A stretch of DNA of 64,000 bases from Papaver somniferum (lineage: Eukaryota; Streptophyta; Magnoliopsida; Ranunculales; Papaveraceae): contig NC_039363.1 of NCBI RefSeq assembly GCF_003573695.1, positions 124,479,302-124,543,301 on the forward strand, read 5' to 3'. A program made the position numbers and the translations under genes. Shown one piece after another: positions 11,274 through 22,786 of the stretch (the stretch's first letter is position 1; each line of letters begins with the position of its first letter). The notes under the pieces were generated by a model. The model saw nothing but the letters and a program-made list of their open reading frames with translations. It searched no databases and was not told the DNA's origin.

Positions 11274-12380
11274 TTAATTCCTTACGATGTCTGGCTGAAT
11301 ACTTTAAACTTAGCACTTCTTGGGAGGTAACCCAATCTCATGCAATACGGTAATATCTTTTCTGAACTTGTTTGCTTCAAATGGTAACAGTTTCTCCTTG
11401 TTCATACACTTTTAATTTTATCATTAAAACATTGAGGACAATGTTAGATTTAAGTTTGGGGGTATGGGGAAACTTTTTAGTTGCAATAAATAAACTCCAG
11501 AGCCTAGAAATTTATGTTTATTAAGGATGGCACTAACCAATCTAAGTGGATGGAAGCATCTTGGTTATAGGAGTTGAGGAACCAATCCTATTAGATGGAA
11601 ACATCTAAAGAGTCTATTCATAAAAGCACAGAGCTCAGGTGTTAGAATTAAAAAAAAAAAAGTTTCGCCATATCTCGTTGAATTCTAATCTTTCTGTTTT
11701 TGTTTTTTAAGTGATTTGGTGGGGCACACGATTCAAGTTGTTATCATTGCTAGGGTGAAATAGAGTGATTGAGATACCAAAAAAAAATAAAAAAATAATA
11801 ATAATATTGAGACCAGACCATCAGACCAACCGTAATAAATTCAATAAAGTAAACCATTGGTGACCTTGTATATGCTAGTTGTGTTGACCTAGAGTTAGGT
11901 TTATCGACCACTGGTTCCCTTGTATTTGCCAGTTGTGTTGATATTAGTCAGACCGGTATCTAAGTCCATTAGAATAGGTTCATCTTGGCAGAGGCCTTCA
12001 GAAAGATATGGGAAACACCGTTCACTTTAAACCATCTACTTTTCTCTTTATTCATCTTCTTAATCTTTCCATGTGATTGGTTAACTCCGGTTATGATGTC
12101 CAGAAACTATCTGAGTAGAGCTCTGTCACTTCTATATGAATTTTAGTATGATGAGTGCAAACTCGTGTACAACAATTGGAATTTTGCATTAGGGTACTTC
12201 CTCCTATAGTCAATGTTTGTATGCCAACCAAGGAGATTCTTTAGTGCCTTCCAAGGTTCTGCGTAAATAGCTAGGGTCCGGAGTAAAAGTTTTATGGGTA
12301 CCCCTCCGGTGAACCCTCCCGAGATTAACTCGGTCGCTAGGGCCAACTAGTGAGTTAAGTTTTTATTTTTCTAGATTAGA
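11274..12380 (+). other. 3' non-coding region of element D
   Basis: No supported gene. It contains TGGGAGGTAACCCA at 11321-11334 (matching the block after integrase in A), the hairpin AACATTG-AGGA-CAATGTT at 11428-11445 followed by AAGTTTGGGGG at 11452-11462, and about 900 bases of AT-rich sequence with A-runs near 11650 and 11780. Confidence 0.65.
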
Positions 12381-12419
12381 TTTGCTCGAGGAATAGCAAA
12401 TAATAAGTTTGGGGGTATT
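12381..12419 (+). promoter_or_regulatory. Hairpin and polypurine tract of element D
   Basis: TTTGCT CGAGGAAT AGCAAA (12381-12400), then AAGTTTGGGGGTATT (12405-12419), directly before the right LTR. This repeats the design of the internal module at 11428-11462. Confidence 0.75.
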
Positions 12420-14063
12420 TGATAGACACATTTTTGTGTCTAAGTTGTCCTCATTTTTCTGTATTGTTGGTACTCGATTTCGTACTTATTATGGTGTTTT
12501 ATGTGTTTGTAGGTATTTTGGGGAAATTAAACATTTTTGGAAAATTCGGCTCGAAAAGTTGCTCGGGGCACCCCCGGAGGACATTTACTATACGGACCCC
12601 TACTTTTGATAACGGACACCCACAGCTATGTGTAGCCCAAATTTTTCATTAGCACCCACTGGTTATTTGGCACCCCAGATGTTGGATAAGGACCACCTCC
12701 TTCTTCGTTTGAATTCGGAAATTTGGCGGGAAAAGAAGCTCTCAACCGGCAGAATTAGGGTTTATGATTTGGGCATGATTTGGGAGACTAAAGGGCTGGA
12801 ATTAATTGGGTTTTCTCTAATGGAGTAAACAGGGTTGGTAATGGTGTTCGTTTCGATTGGAATTGATTATATCGACGATTGGGAGGTAAACAGGATTTTT
12901 GGTCGGGATTGTTCATTTTCTCCGGCAAAGTCACCTGGTTATGATTTGGACGAGCTTTCTATTGGACTTTCTCATGGTTTCGGGTTGGTTTAGGCCTGTT
13001 TAGATCAAACAGGATTGTTAATGGACATTAAATCGAAGAAACATAGTTATCCATGAAGTTTTGGCAAAACAGAGAAGTAGGGTTTCACGGTTTTTCTTTT
13101 CCTTCTCTGTCCCGAGTGCAGCTGATGTTTACGTGTGGGAAGAAGCAGTTGGTTGCGATTTAAAAGGTGCTAGGAACGCTTTTGGAGTGTGTAAACACAA
13201 GTAAGCTGCGTGAGGAGTTGAAATAGCAAAGAAAATCCCGTATCTTGCATGGAAGTAAAAGAAAATATTTTTGGTTGATTGCCGAGATTATGTGGAGTTA
13301 TGAGGATTTATTCTCGGTTCAATTGGGTATATAAATGTTGTTGGAATCATATAAGAGGGATGGAGAGTTTTGGAGAAGTTTAGATCGAGAACAGAGTGAA
13401 AAATCAAGTGGCAGGAAAATAGTTTTCTGCTGGTGCGTAAAGAACATTAGACCCTACAAAACTGTCGTTTATGCTACAGTGTCAGCGGCAGTTATCTTTT
13501 ATCGCGTTATTTTGTAACAATTATAAGCGCTAAAAATCTCTGTTTTTCATATATTTTCATCCTCGTAAACACCTTTTGAGCAATGGAAAAATCCTTTGAG
13601 TTTGTTTTCACCATGCAGAGCTAGAACCCATCACTGGGACGACGGAGGATGTTGTTTTTCACCCATGTGGTAATTAAATTAATTCTTTTATAATTGTTTG
13701 CATAGAATTAAATTGTTTTATGATTTCTATTAATTATTTGTTATTTTGCCTGATGTCGCATGCTTAGTTTTAATTACTTTTGATGCGTCATGCTCACAAC
13801 TTACAACTAATGTTTTATGAAATCTATTTTGGCAAAGAATAGAGTTAATATTACTTTTATTTTGAGCTATATTTTCCTAGGATTAACTTCTGAACCACTT
13901 GAATATGAAAAACAATGAAATCCTGAGTCTCAGTAAATTCTTCATCCTGTGACAATTTTTTGTATATATTTTTCTTTTATTTTAGTTTGTTAATTCTTAA
14001 AATCAATCTCATCAAGTACGAGCGAACGACAACTCTACTTACCACTATATAAAAATTAGATCA
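12420..14063 (+). repeat. 3' LTR of element D
   Basis: Partner of 6794-8453; starts TGATAGACACATTTTTG and ends GATCA. It lacks the 17-bp duplication of the left copy. TATATAAA is at 13328-13335. Confidence 0.93.
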
Positions 14064-14068
14064 GCAAG
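14064..14068. repeat. Target-site duplication of D, right copy (GCAAG)
   Basis: Identical to 6789-6793. Removing one copy and element D brings the two RT halves of element A together. Confidence 0.9.
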
Positions 14069-15777
14069 CGTACCAAAAGGACAAGTAAAAGTGGTCCTCT
14101 CTTGATCCTCCGGTGAAAGAGTGTGCAAAAATGTGAATGTCCCGCTAACCTTTCTAGTATTTGATCAATGAAAGGCAAAGGAAAGTGATCCTTTATTGTT
14201 GCGACATTAAGCTTTCGGTAGTCTATGCACACTCTCCGTCCTTTTTGGACTCTTGTAGGAACAAGTTCATCATCTTGATTTCTAACAACAGTGACTCCCG
14301 ATTTCTTAGGCACTACTTGTACCGGACTAACCCATTTGCTGTCAGAAATTGGGTAAATTACCCCCACACTTAGTAATTTGAGGATCTCTTTCTTCACGAC
14401 CTCCATTATTGGGGGATTAAGCCTACGCCGAGCATGACATACCGTCTTGCTATCGTCTTCCATAAGGATTCTATGCATGCACGTTGATGGACTAATGCCT
14501 TTGATGTCAGCAATAGTCCACCCAATGGACGTTTTGTGCTCTTTCAGAACCCGGAGTAGACGTTCTTCTTGTAGGGCAGTGAGATTCTTTGCAATAATCA
14601 CTGGAAGCTCCTCTTTGTCACCCAAGTAAGCATACTTTAAGTGGTCTGGAAGAGGCTTCAATTCTAATTTAGGTGCCTTCACAATAGAAGATAAAGGAAC
14701 CTCATTAGTTACGGGTAAAGAAATATAAGAGATATTACCCGTTTTGGATTCTTGTAATGTTGTTAAAGAACCACACATCTCCACTAGCTCTTTGACCAAA
14801 TCGACGTCCAAATTCGGCTGCCCATGAACGTCCAAATCAATGCTATTTCGAAACACAACTCCAAATTCATCTTCATTGCTCAAATCACACATTTTTTGTG
14901 CTAACGAATCAATAACATCAATAAAGAAAGCGGAGTGCACATCACTAGTATAACGCATAGCCTCAAATATATTGAAGCGAATGATCTCCTTATCAAATTC
15001 CATAGTGCATGTACCATTGTCCACATCAATCTTCGTCTTTGCTGTTTTCATAAACGGTCTCCCAAGAAGTAACGAAGTAGATGAACAATTATCTCCATTT
15101 TGCATATCCACAATGTAGAAATCAACCGGAAAGATTACTTGATTCACTTGAACTAACACGTCCTCCACGAATCCCTTAGGATATATATTGGACTTGTTTT
15201 CCAATTTCATAGTAATATTTGCCTCTTTCAAAGGTCCAAGATTCAAAGAATCATAAACATCGGCTGACATAACACTTATGGATGCTCCCAAATCAAGCAA
15301 AGCATGCTCGAATCGTCGTTTACCAATAGTTATTGGCACTGTGAATCCACCCGGATCTTCACACTTTGCAGGTATCTTCTTCAATAGCATAGCTATTGCA
15401 CTTTCTCCCAAATGAGTAATTTCATTAGCAATATCCTTCCTTGTGCACAAATCCTTCAAAACCTTCGCATACCTGGGTACCGTTTTGATGGCCTCAATAA
15501 ATGGGATGTTGATTTGTATCTTGCTGAAAATATCCATGATCTCCTTATCTTGAGCTTGCTTATTTGATTTGGCAAAACGACCAGGGAAAAGAGGTGGTAT
15601 GGTAAAAGTGGGAACCGTGTCCTTAGGTTGGTCGTTTGAGGTTGGCTTTTCCTTTGGGACAGTTTCCTCCTCTACTTCCTTTTCGATGTCGTTATTAACC
15701 TCTTTTTGTTTTTGTGGCTCTTCAGTTTGTCTCCCACTTCTTAGAGTTACTGCATTAACGTGCTCTCTTGGATTCAC
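14069..15777 (-). pseudogene. Protease and N-terminal RT of element A polyprotein
   Basis: Continuation of the gag-pol reading frame, about 570 codons open. Early residues include the Athila-like NAVTLRSGRQ stretch. The protease is marked by HALLDLGASISVMSADVY (DLGAS at the active-site position) and LLLGRPFMKTAKTKID. RT begins at about GWTIADIKGISPSTCMHRI and includes SKWVSPVQVVPKKSG, CIDYRKLN and DHFPLPFIDQILERLAGHS. After HFCTL the frame slips, and the short region that normally holds the first catalytic Asp (an LDGYSG-type box) is missing. The alternative frame resumes with a TTFTCPFGT block before the D insertion. The gene is therefore dead independently of D. Upstream a TAG near 15797 separates it from gag. 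Confidence 0.88.
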
Positions 15778-16925
15778 AAAAGGTTGTGATGGAAACTATG
15801 TCGAAGCCTGTGCTTTCATTTGATTCATATCTGTCGCCATTTGCCCCATCTGAGTTTGTAAATTTCTAATAGCATTATCAGCTTTCAACTAATTTTGATC
15901 AGACTTCTGATGACTTTGTTGAAACATGGAGATGAGCATGTCAATCTTAGATTCTTCAGTTGGAGGTTTTTGTTGTGGTTGGAATTGTTGTTGAAAACCA
16001 CCTTGTCTTGCATATGGATTAGGAGTTGCAGCTTGCTTGTTCACATAACTGAAATTTGGGTGATCTTTCCAACCAGGATTATAAGTATTAGAGTAGGGAT
16101 CATACCTTGGCCTCTGATTAGGAAATATAGCATTTACCTCGGCATCCTCTTCATATGAAGGAACAACTGCAGATGCTATCTGTTGGACCATCTTTTCCAC
16201 ATTACCGATCCGTTGTTCAATATGTGATGAATCCCCCATCTCACTAACTCTTTTAACTGTCGATGAATCCCTAGTATAAATTGCTGCGTATTTGCATCCA
16301 TGCTCTCAATCAAACTAGTAGCCTCCTCGATAGTTTTATTAGCCAGTGCACCACTACTAGCCGCATCAATCAAGTGTCTCTCATGCGGTAGTAACCCCTC
16401 ATAGAAGTGTGTAATGATAAGTTGTGATGGTATCTGATGGTGTGGGTAACTCGCCAACAATCTATTGTACCTCTCCCAATAGTCGTACAAAGATTCTCCA
16501 GTAATCTGCACAATTCCACTGATTTTCTTACGAATAGCTGCAGCTTTAGACGCAGGAAAATACTTCTCTAAAAATAGCTTTTTCATTCTGGTCCATGTGG
16601 TAATACTTCCGGAAGGGAGGTAATATAGCCATGATTCTGCTTGGTCCGTTAATGAAAACGGAAAAGCTTGTAGAAAAGTTGTATCATCATCATCCTCGCT
16701 CTTTTTCATACTTCTTACTGTATTCTGAAACTGCTGCAGGTGTCGATTAGGATCTTCACCCGGTAGTCCCTTGAACTTTGAAACCCAATTAAGAAGATTT
16801 GATTTAAGTTACACTGTGTCAGTTAGAGTAATACACAGTGGTTGAGATTCCAAACATGATGATGTTAAATCTCTCAACGTCCTCCTCCCTGGAGGTGGAG
16901 GTGGATCATTCGCGCCGCCTACCAT
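15778..16925 (-). pseudogene. Gag of Athila-like element A (stops and frameshift)
   Basis: Structural capsid protein. The most upstream plausible ATG is at 16925 (MVGGANDPPPPPGRRTL). A TAA near 16812 interrupts it. The retrotransposon gag core then follows: FLQAFPFSLTDQAESWLYYL, WTRMKKLFLEKYFPASKAAAI, GESLYDYWERYNRLLASYPHH and HFYEGLLPHERHLIDAASSG. A frameshift near 16200-16240 leads into MVQQIASAVVPSYEED, then an Asn/Tyr/Pro-rich part (RPRYDPYSNTYNPGWKDHPN) typical of Athila gag, then a Gln-rich tail. No CCHC knuckle is visible. Several stops (near 15889 and 15797) confirm decay. Confidence 0.85.
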
Positions 16926-17133
16926 TATTGATGTAGAAGGTTCTGGTTGCAACTTCTTACTTGCTTGTAGTACCGTTCCTTTACGGGTTTGAATTCCGCA
17001 CCTCTCGTAATTCCAATCCTTCGATGCCAGAGATTAGGTACCTGAAACCAAAATCTAAAAAACGATTAAAAACTAAATAGAAATAAGTAAAAACAAAATA
17101 AAACTAAAAGAAACAACTAAAGCTACCGACTGC
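16926..17133 (-). other. Leader between PBS and gag, element A
   Basis: About 200 bases, A-rich, no gene seen. An open frame runs upstream of ATG 16925 but has no further Met. Confidence 0.5.
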
Positions 17134-17151
17134 TCCCCGGCAGCGGCGCCA
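17134..17151 (-). promoter_or_regulatory. Primer binding site of element A
   Basis: The minus strand reads TGGCGCCGCTGCCGGGGA, five bases inside the LTR end. It resembles the tRNA-Asp-type PBS reported for Athila elements (from memory, not searched). Confidence 0.8.
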
Positions 17152-17156
17152 AAATT

Positions 17157-19673
17157 TGATGCGTGTGGTGAGTGCTATCAAATTGACTCACTTATTTCCA
17201 CACAATTAACTGGTAATGTAATGGAAGAAATGATCGTTCCCACAAAGAGAAGGGAGTTTAGTTGTCAAAAAGGTCACAGTTGGGGGGTTTTGTTTTTAGA
17301 TTGTAACCAAAGAAAATAAAGCAATTGAAAATTGAGTCCCAAGCAATAGGGAGAAATATGATCAGGGAATCCTTCTTCGTTACTAAACAGTCATCAAATT
17401 ATCATATTCATCTATTCTTTATCATTCACAGATTATTATCAACCGTAGGAAAGCAGCTAGCGCAGTGCTATCCTCAAAATTCCATAAGTCACTGGACACC
17501 GAAGCACTCGAATGCCAGATTATATTCTATAAACCACCTAGAAGTAGCGCATTCTAAGTACAATTTGGTCGAATGCTTTAAATTTTTGAATTTAAGTCAA
17601 TTCTAGTAGTTGAACTCTTAGCGCAAGGTTCACTTTCTAGTGTTGTTTCTACTTGCGATTGCTCCACAGAATCCCTCTGCAAGGTTTCACAATTTCTACT
17701 CATGTAGAGAATTATTCAACAATTACGGATATCCTAATTCTCTACTAGCATTAGGTTAACTAATAAACTAGTTCAGTTGGCCACCTAAACAATTTATCAA
17801 TCAAACATAAAATTAATTATTGTGAAAACAAATAATAATCATGTGAAGAGTTAAAATAGATTTATATGCTAAATTGAATCATATATTAGAACTTCGAATT
17901 CATCCCCAATCACTAAGAAGTTTAGCTACTCATGGATGTAGAAACACCCATGTTAAACATAGAAGAAAATGGAAGAGAAATCGTTACGATAATGAAATCG
18001 CTCCAAAACCCTAGGTTTCTCCTCTTGTGTTCTTCTCCCCAAAAGCTTGATTAAAGATTAAAAGATTCCCCTTAGAAGTTATAGAAACATCTCTTTTATA
18101 GGTGTCCCAATTGTAGTTGTGCCCGTGCTCGAATCGCGTGCAAAACAATTGCCAAAACTCGCCAAAATACCAAGTTAGGAAACCTGGCCGTGTAAAGAAA
18201 CTTCTGCAAAAAGATGGGCATGTGCGCAAATATCCAAGTCCAGCCCATTTTAATTTATTTGGCTTGTCAGTCCGCTGGAACTGACAGCGTATTCTTCTCT
18301 TTACTCCTTCGGACTTTCCCTCGGATACATGATCTCCCGTGAGAAATTATTTTCCCTGAATTTTTGTTTTCCTCCCGTAAGATTCACGGACAGACATGTC
18401 ACCATGAAATTTCAAAGTCCCGGGATTTACAGTTTTCCCTTCGTGACTTCTCGGTTACTCACCCCTCCGTGAGAAATAAAAACATCTGAGTTTGCCTTTT
18501 CCGGCTGATAACCCACGACCACCAGACACTCCGTGAAAACTATATTTCCCTGAAGTTCTGTTTTCCACAATAATCCCTCGTATACTAGTCTCTCGGTGAG
18601 TTTTGAAACTCCCTGAGTTTGGTAAAACTCGTACTCAACTTCTCAAATCTTCTCAAACTCCATTCTTCTCTGTCACTGCCAAACTCCAACATAGCTTCAT
18701 ACTTTGTTTTCTTCTCAAACTACAGCCAGCTGCTCTCATCTCCACTGCCAACCACCACAGCGTCATGTTCCTTCATATGCTGGTAATAGCATCAGCAAAG
18801 TCCACTTCCACCATCTGATCGAGTTCTAATTCTTCATCAACGAACAATCCTGCCATCATACAGCTCCATGGATCACCATCAGTTCAGCAGCTCCTTCCAA
18901 CATTCCTGCCGTCAACAGCAAACACCCATCTTCACTACCATCATCGATGGCAGTTCCCATTTCTCAACATCGCAGCTGCAGAGACAAAGCAACACAATTC
19001 CATCTCCATTACTGCCATCAATCATCTTCGTATATTCTCCAACTTTCTCCATCTTGCAGTCACCGAGCACCACATATATGACAATTCTTCAGTTAATTTG
19101 TTCAGAGCAAACTCGAGTTCTGCTCAAGCTCCAACCTCTGCCATCTTATCCCCGGAAATATCATCATCTTCGATACTCGAGTGTTCCTCAGCCATCAACA
19201 CAGCGGACTCGACTCCATTAATATTCAACACCGATGGCAGCAGCAACTCATCTTCATCGATGGTCTTCATCATCACTGGATAGTTATCACCAGCACGTTG
19301 ATCATCAGCAGCATCACCCAAAGGCTCGAACAGCATTAGTTACCTCTGTTTTCTCTTCACTGTCGTTTCATGACCATTCTTGTTTGTCACCGTCGAGCTC
19401 TACAGATACATCGATCGTTCTCTCATTGCGGCCATTACTGGCAAGGAAAACTCCCATAGTTCTCGACCTTACGTCCCTATCTTCCATCAACCCATATATG
19501 TTCTACAGATTCCATTAATCCATCGTCATGCATGGCAGCATCCATTATTCCCTGAGCTGATCGTGAGGTGAAGAATACGATGGGACAACTCCGAGTAAAA
19601 TAGTCGGGTGCCTTTAGTAATCACATTCAACTGTCAGTCTTACGAGGCTGACAATGCAATTTTCTGCATCATC
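17157..19673 (-). repeat. 5' LTR of element A, truncated at its upstream end
   Basis: Ends ACGCATCA (minus strand) at 17157 next to the PBS. From 17662 it matches 1-2030. It stops at CATC 19673, whereas the left copy runs on for about 320 more bases, so the upstream end is missing. Sequence beyond the break belongs to element C, into which B later inserted. Confidence 0.9.
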
Positions 19674-19674
19674 C
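19670..19674. repeat. Target-site duplication of B, left copy (CATCC)
   Basis: CATCC at 19670-19674 is repeated at 21135-21139, immediately outside the two ends of element B. Confidence 0.85.
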
Positions 19675-19789
19675 TAGTACTATACTAGGATTAATAATTG
19701 AGTACGATTAATAATTCAGAGAACCGGAAATTGATCGAACTGAGTAACTCTGCCGTAGCAGCCTCTATTTACTTCAATAAATTCATCAC
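19675..19789 (-). repeat. 3' LTR fragment of element B
   Basis: Matches the PBS-proximal end of the 5' LTR (20849-20950) but carries an extra GATTAATAATTGAGTA-like insertion near 19690. It lacks the upstream part of the LTR. Confidence 0.8.
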
Positions 19790-20812
19790 AATTGAAACAT
19801 AAGCCTTGGGCCTTCCTAGCTTGCACTTGTTCAGGTGTAAGTTTTTTAAGTGGAATGATGGTATTAGACTTTGGAACTGGTGGAGTAGGAGCTGGGTGAG
19901 GAGGTGGCGTTGAGGTGAAGGAGGCTGAAGTGAAGGGCCTGCTAGAATTAATGGGTGTATGAATTCGTTTTTGTGGGTACTTGGTCACCCTATGCTGTAA
20001 GATCAGTGTTTGTTCTTGCATTCTAGCAAGGGAAAAAGCATTTAACAATGTCTGTGGGTTAAACATTAGTACTGAACCCCTTAATTCTTCCTTCAGGCCA
20101 CCAATGAAACTAGCTATAAAGTAAGTTTCAGGGAAGTGTGGGTGAACACTCAATAACAATGCCTTCAAATATTCAAATTCTTCAAAATAAGCCTCAACTG
20201 TAGTCAACTGAACCAACTTATTGATAAACCCACAATATTATCATGAGCTGGGTTCTCAAAACGAGCACAAATATTTTCACAAAAGCAAGTCCAAGAAATA
20301 TGGGGTTGGGTAATACAGAGATTGGCATACCACTTAGTTGCTTTGCCATCCAGATGAATAGCAGCCATTCGTGTTCGATTGACGTCTGGAACGCCTTGCA
20401 TCTGAAAATAATACTCACATTTCTGTATCCAACTTTTTGGGTTCTCTCCATCGAATCTAGGGAAATCGAGCTTAGGAATATGATGAATTGAGTGAGGGTT
20501 ACGAATGTTGGTGTGAGCAAACAAATCGTTACCTTTAGTATGAGCATAACCACCTGTAGAACCTTCTGCTTCCCCCGGATCTGGATTGTGAGAAAAAAAA
20601 TTTGTCAGCTGAGATCTCAAAGTCTTCTCGAATTCAGATCGAAGAGACTGTATACTCTTTTCAACCTCCATCTTCACTGTTTGTACATCCTCCTTAGTCG
20701 ATGTTGTATTGAGCTGTAAGGCTAGCTGATTAACCTTTTGATGTAAGGAATCGATTTCTCCCTGTTGTCTATTGTTAGTATCCTGTAATTCTCTGCACGT
20801 CGGAGCAACCAT
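19716..20812 (-). pseudogene. Gag of chromovirus-like element B
   Basis: Starts at ATG 20812 (MVAPTCRELQDTNNRQQGEI), 20 bases after the PBS. The N-terminal part has a heptad-like region (LHQKVNQLALQL, QSLRSEFEKTLRSQL), probably coiled coil. The gag core follows with HHIPKLDFPRFDGENPKSWI, YYFQMQGVP and KATKWYANLCI, a pattern typical of chromovirus gag. A 1-2 nt frameshift near 20210 moves the frame to VQLTTVEAYFEEFEYLKALL and FIGGLKEELRGSVLMFNP. A Pro/Thr-rich linker leads to CFNCDE, the first half of a CCHC knuckle. The knuckle then breaks off and the frame runs into LTR sequence. Confidence 0.87.
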
Positions 20813-20832
20813 TGTAACTGATAGGAAAGAAC

Positions 20833-20848
20833 GGCTCTAGATACCAAT
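20833..20848 (-). promoter_or_regulatory. Primer binding site of element B
   Basis: The minus strand reads ATTGGTATCTAGAGCC directly after the LTR. This is the initiator-Met-tRNA type PBS (TGGTATCAGAGC) with one extra T. Confidence 0.75.
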
Positions 20849-21134
20849 TGTACTGTACTAGTACGATTAATAATTCAGAGAACCGGAAATTGATCGAACT
20901 GAGTAACTCTGCCGTAGCAGCCTCTATTTACTTCAATAAATTCATCACTGTTCACAGGAAGTTCATTACAGCTTAATAAAGCAAACCGAAAAGAAATGGA
21001 ATCCTAAGCTAGAACAAATGAGGACTCAACACCTGTCCACTTAACAACTACCAATCAGGGCTTAGGATAAAGGCAGACACGGAAATATTGGGGCACCCAC
21101 AGTACAGGCATCCAACAATACTAGGCACATGACA
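20849..21134 (-). repeat. 5' LTR of element B
   Basis: A 286-bp LTR starting TGTCATGTGCCTAG (minus strand) at 21134 and ending ACAGTACA at 20849. Flanked by CATCC at 21135-21139. Confidence 0.82.
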
Positions 21135-21139
21135 CATCC
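21135..21139. repeat. Target-site duplication of B, right copy (CATCC)
   Basis: Matches 19670-19674. Left of the element is LTR A and right of it is gag of element C, so those two were already joined when B inserted. Confidence 0.85.
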
Positions 21140-22786
21140 TTGTACAAAGGTAGGCCTATCAGGAATTTCTTGGGAATCCTTAGAGACTGTTTCAGTTTCC
21201 TCGTCTACGGGCGCCTCTTGGGAAGTAGAAGGTGGAACTACAGTATGTCCACTAGCCATGGCTACCTTATTGTCTACCGTTTTACCACTCCTAAGGGTTG
21301 TTATCGAGTTCACATGGTTTGATGATTTATCACCAGCTAAAGATATTTGATGGACTCCCCTAGGGTTGGGTTGTGGTTGACCAGGAAACTGTCCTTTTTC
21401 TCTCAATGTCTCATTTATCTGACTAACCTGGGTTTTCAACTCGGAAATAGCCTAAGAGTTAGCTTGTACCATCTTTTTATTTTCATCTAATCCTTGTGCA
21501 ACCGATTGCTCAAATTCTAAAGTGTTCCGAGTTAACAAGGCAAGAGACTCTTCTAAACTCATGATTTTCTTATCTGAAGGGATCTGAAACTGTGTCGGAG
21601 CTGAAGGATTCTTAGTATAGCCAAAACCTGGGGGAACCTGAGCATTACTAGACTGACCTTGATTCTGGCCCTTGGACCAAGAAAGGTTTGGATGGTTTCT
21701 CCAGCCAGAGTTATAGGTTTCTGAATATGGGTCAAATTTATGTCGGTTATCAAACCTAGTGTTGTTATAAAGAGCATTGGCTTGCTCTTCAACAGCATGG
21801 CCTTCCCAAAAAGGCTCATTTCTTCCAGTACTACCACTAGAATGACCTAATTCTAAGGCTTCTAACCTTTTGGCTATAGCTGATATTTTGGCATCTGACT
21901 CATAAGATCCTTCTACCCTATTAACATTTCCTCTACTTAGAAGAATTGTTTTCTTGGGTTCCCTACTATTTTCCCATTGTTGGGTCTTATCGGCGATTTC
22001 ATTCAAAAATGTCATTGCTTCATCAACAGTTTTATTCTCAAACCCACCTGTGCACAAGGACTCAACCATGGTTGTTGTTGAATAATCTAAACCCTCGTAG
22101 AGGATCTGAACTAACCTAACCTTCTCCAAACCATGATGAGGACATTGAGATATCAAGTCATTGAACCTTTCTAAGTACCTATATAAAGATTCTCCCTCTT
22201 GTTGGGCAAAAGTACATATTTGTGTCCTAATAGACGATGTTTTATGTCTTGGGAAAAACTTATGTATAAAGACAGAAGTAAGTTGGTCATATGTTTCAAT
22301 TGACTCAGAGTCTAAACTATACAGCCAAGATTTGGCTAAGGTAAAGGGGAATAACCTAAGTTTCAACGCATCATCACTTAGGTTTTTAATTTTCAGAGTA
22401 CTACAAACTTCCTCAAATTCCCTAACATGAAAATAGGGGTTCTCATTCTCCTTCCCTAAAAACATTGGGAGCATCTGTAAAGTCCCAGGTTTCAGTTCAT
22501 ATTTTTCCTCAGTTTCAGCTAACTTGATACAAGACGGGCGACAGGTCCTAGTTGGGTTTAGCAAAGCTTTCAAAGTTGCCATTTCTGGCACTACCAAAGG
22601 AGTAGGAGTACTAGGGGTACTTTCCTCACGAAGAGACAGATTCTCAAAACTGAAGTTTTAAAAAACGGGGCTCTCAAAAGAAGAGTCTTCGAGCTCCCAT
22701 CCTTCACAAGAAGAACTACTAGGTTTGTCACTAATCAAACGACCTAGAGTGTTTCTTTTCCAAGCCCGTTTTAAAACTTCGGGCAT
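21140..22786 (-). pseudogene. Gag of Athila-like element C (stops, truncated)
   Basis: ATG at 22786 (MPEVLKRAWKRNTLGRL). A TAA at about 22658-22660 interrupts it after 42 codons, and the same frame then continues open to a stop at 21452. Core gag blocks: PYFHVREFEEVCSTLKI, LRLFPFTLAKSWLYSLD, VFIHKFFPRHKTSSIRTQI, GESLYRYLERFNDLISQCP and ILYEGLDYSTTTMVE. An Asn/Tyr-rich region (FDPYSETYNSGWRNHPNLSW) and, after the second stop, NSITTLRSGKTVDN follow, the latter as in Athila before the protease. The segment ends at TFVQGC, where B and the A junction cut it off. Confidence 0.88.

Larger units (their letters stand above)
6794..14063 (+). mobile_element. Element D: complete non-autonomous LTR retrotransposon
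   Basis: A 7.27-kb element with two LTRs, a PBS, a leader, one decayed gene, a PPT and a 5-bp target duplication. It has no gag, protease, RT, RNase H or integrase. Its LTRs, PBS and roughly 1-kb leader match those of element C on the opposite strand (22787-25401), which has a gag gene, so C-type elements are the likely source of its replication proteins. Its 3' part shares the GGGAGGTAACCCA block, hairpins and PPT design with element A. Confidence 0.9.
19675..21134 (-). mobile_element. Element B: collapsed chromovirus-like retrotransposon
   Basis: A 1.46-kb remnant on the minus strand: full 5' LTR (20849-21134), PBS, gag, then a 115-bp piece of 3' LTR (19675-19789). Everything from the gag zinc knuckle through pol is gone. 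The gag/LTR junction falls in GTGATGAA, shared by the gag coding sequence and the LTR, which suggests deletion at an 8-nt microhomology. The outer ends are flanked by CATCC. Confidence 0.85.
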
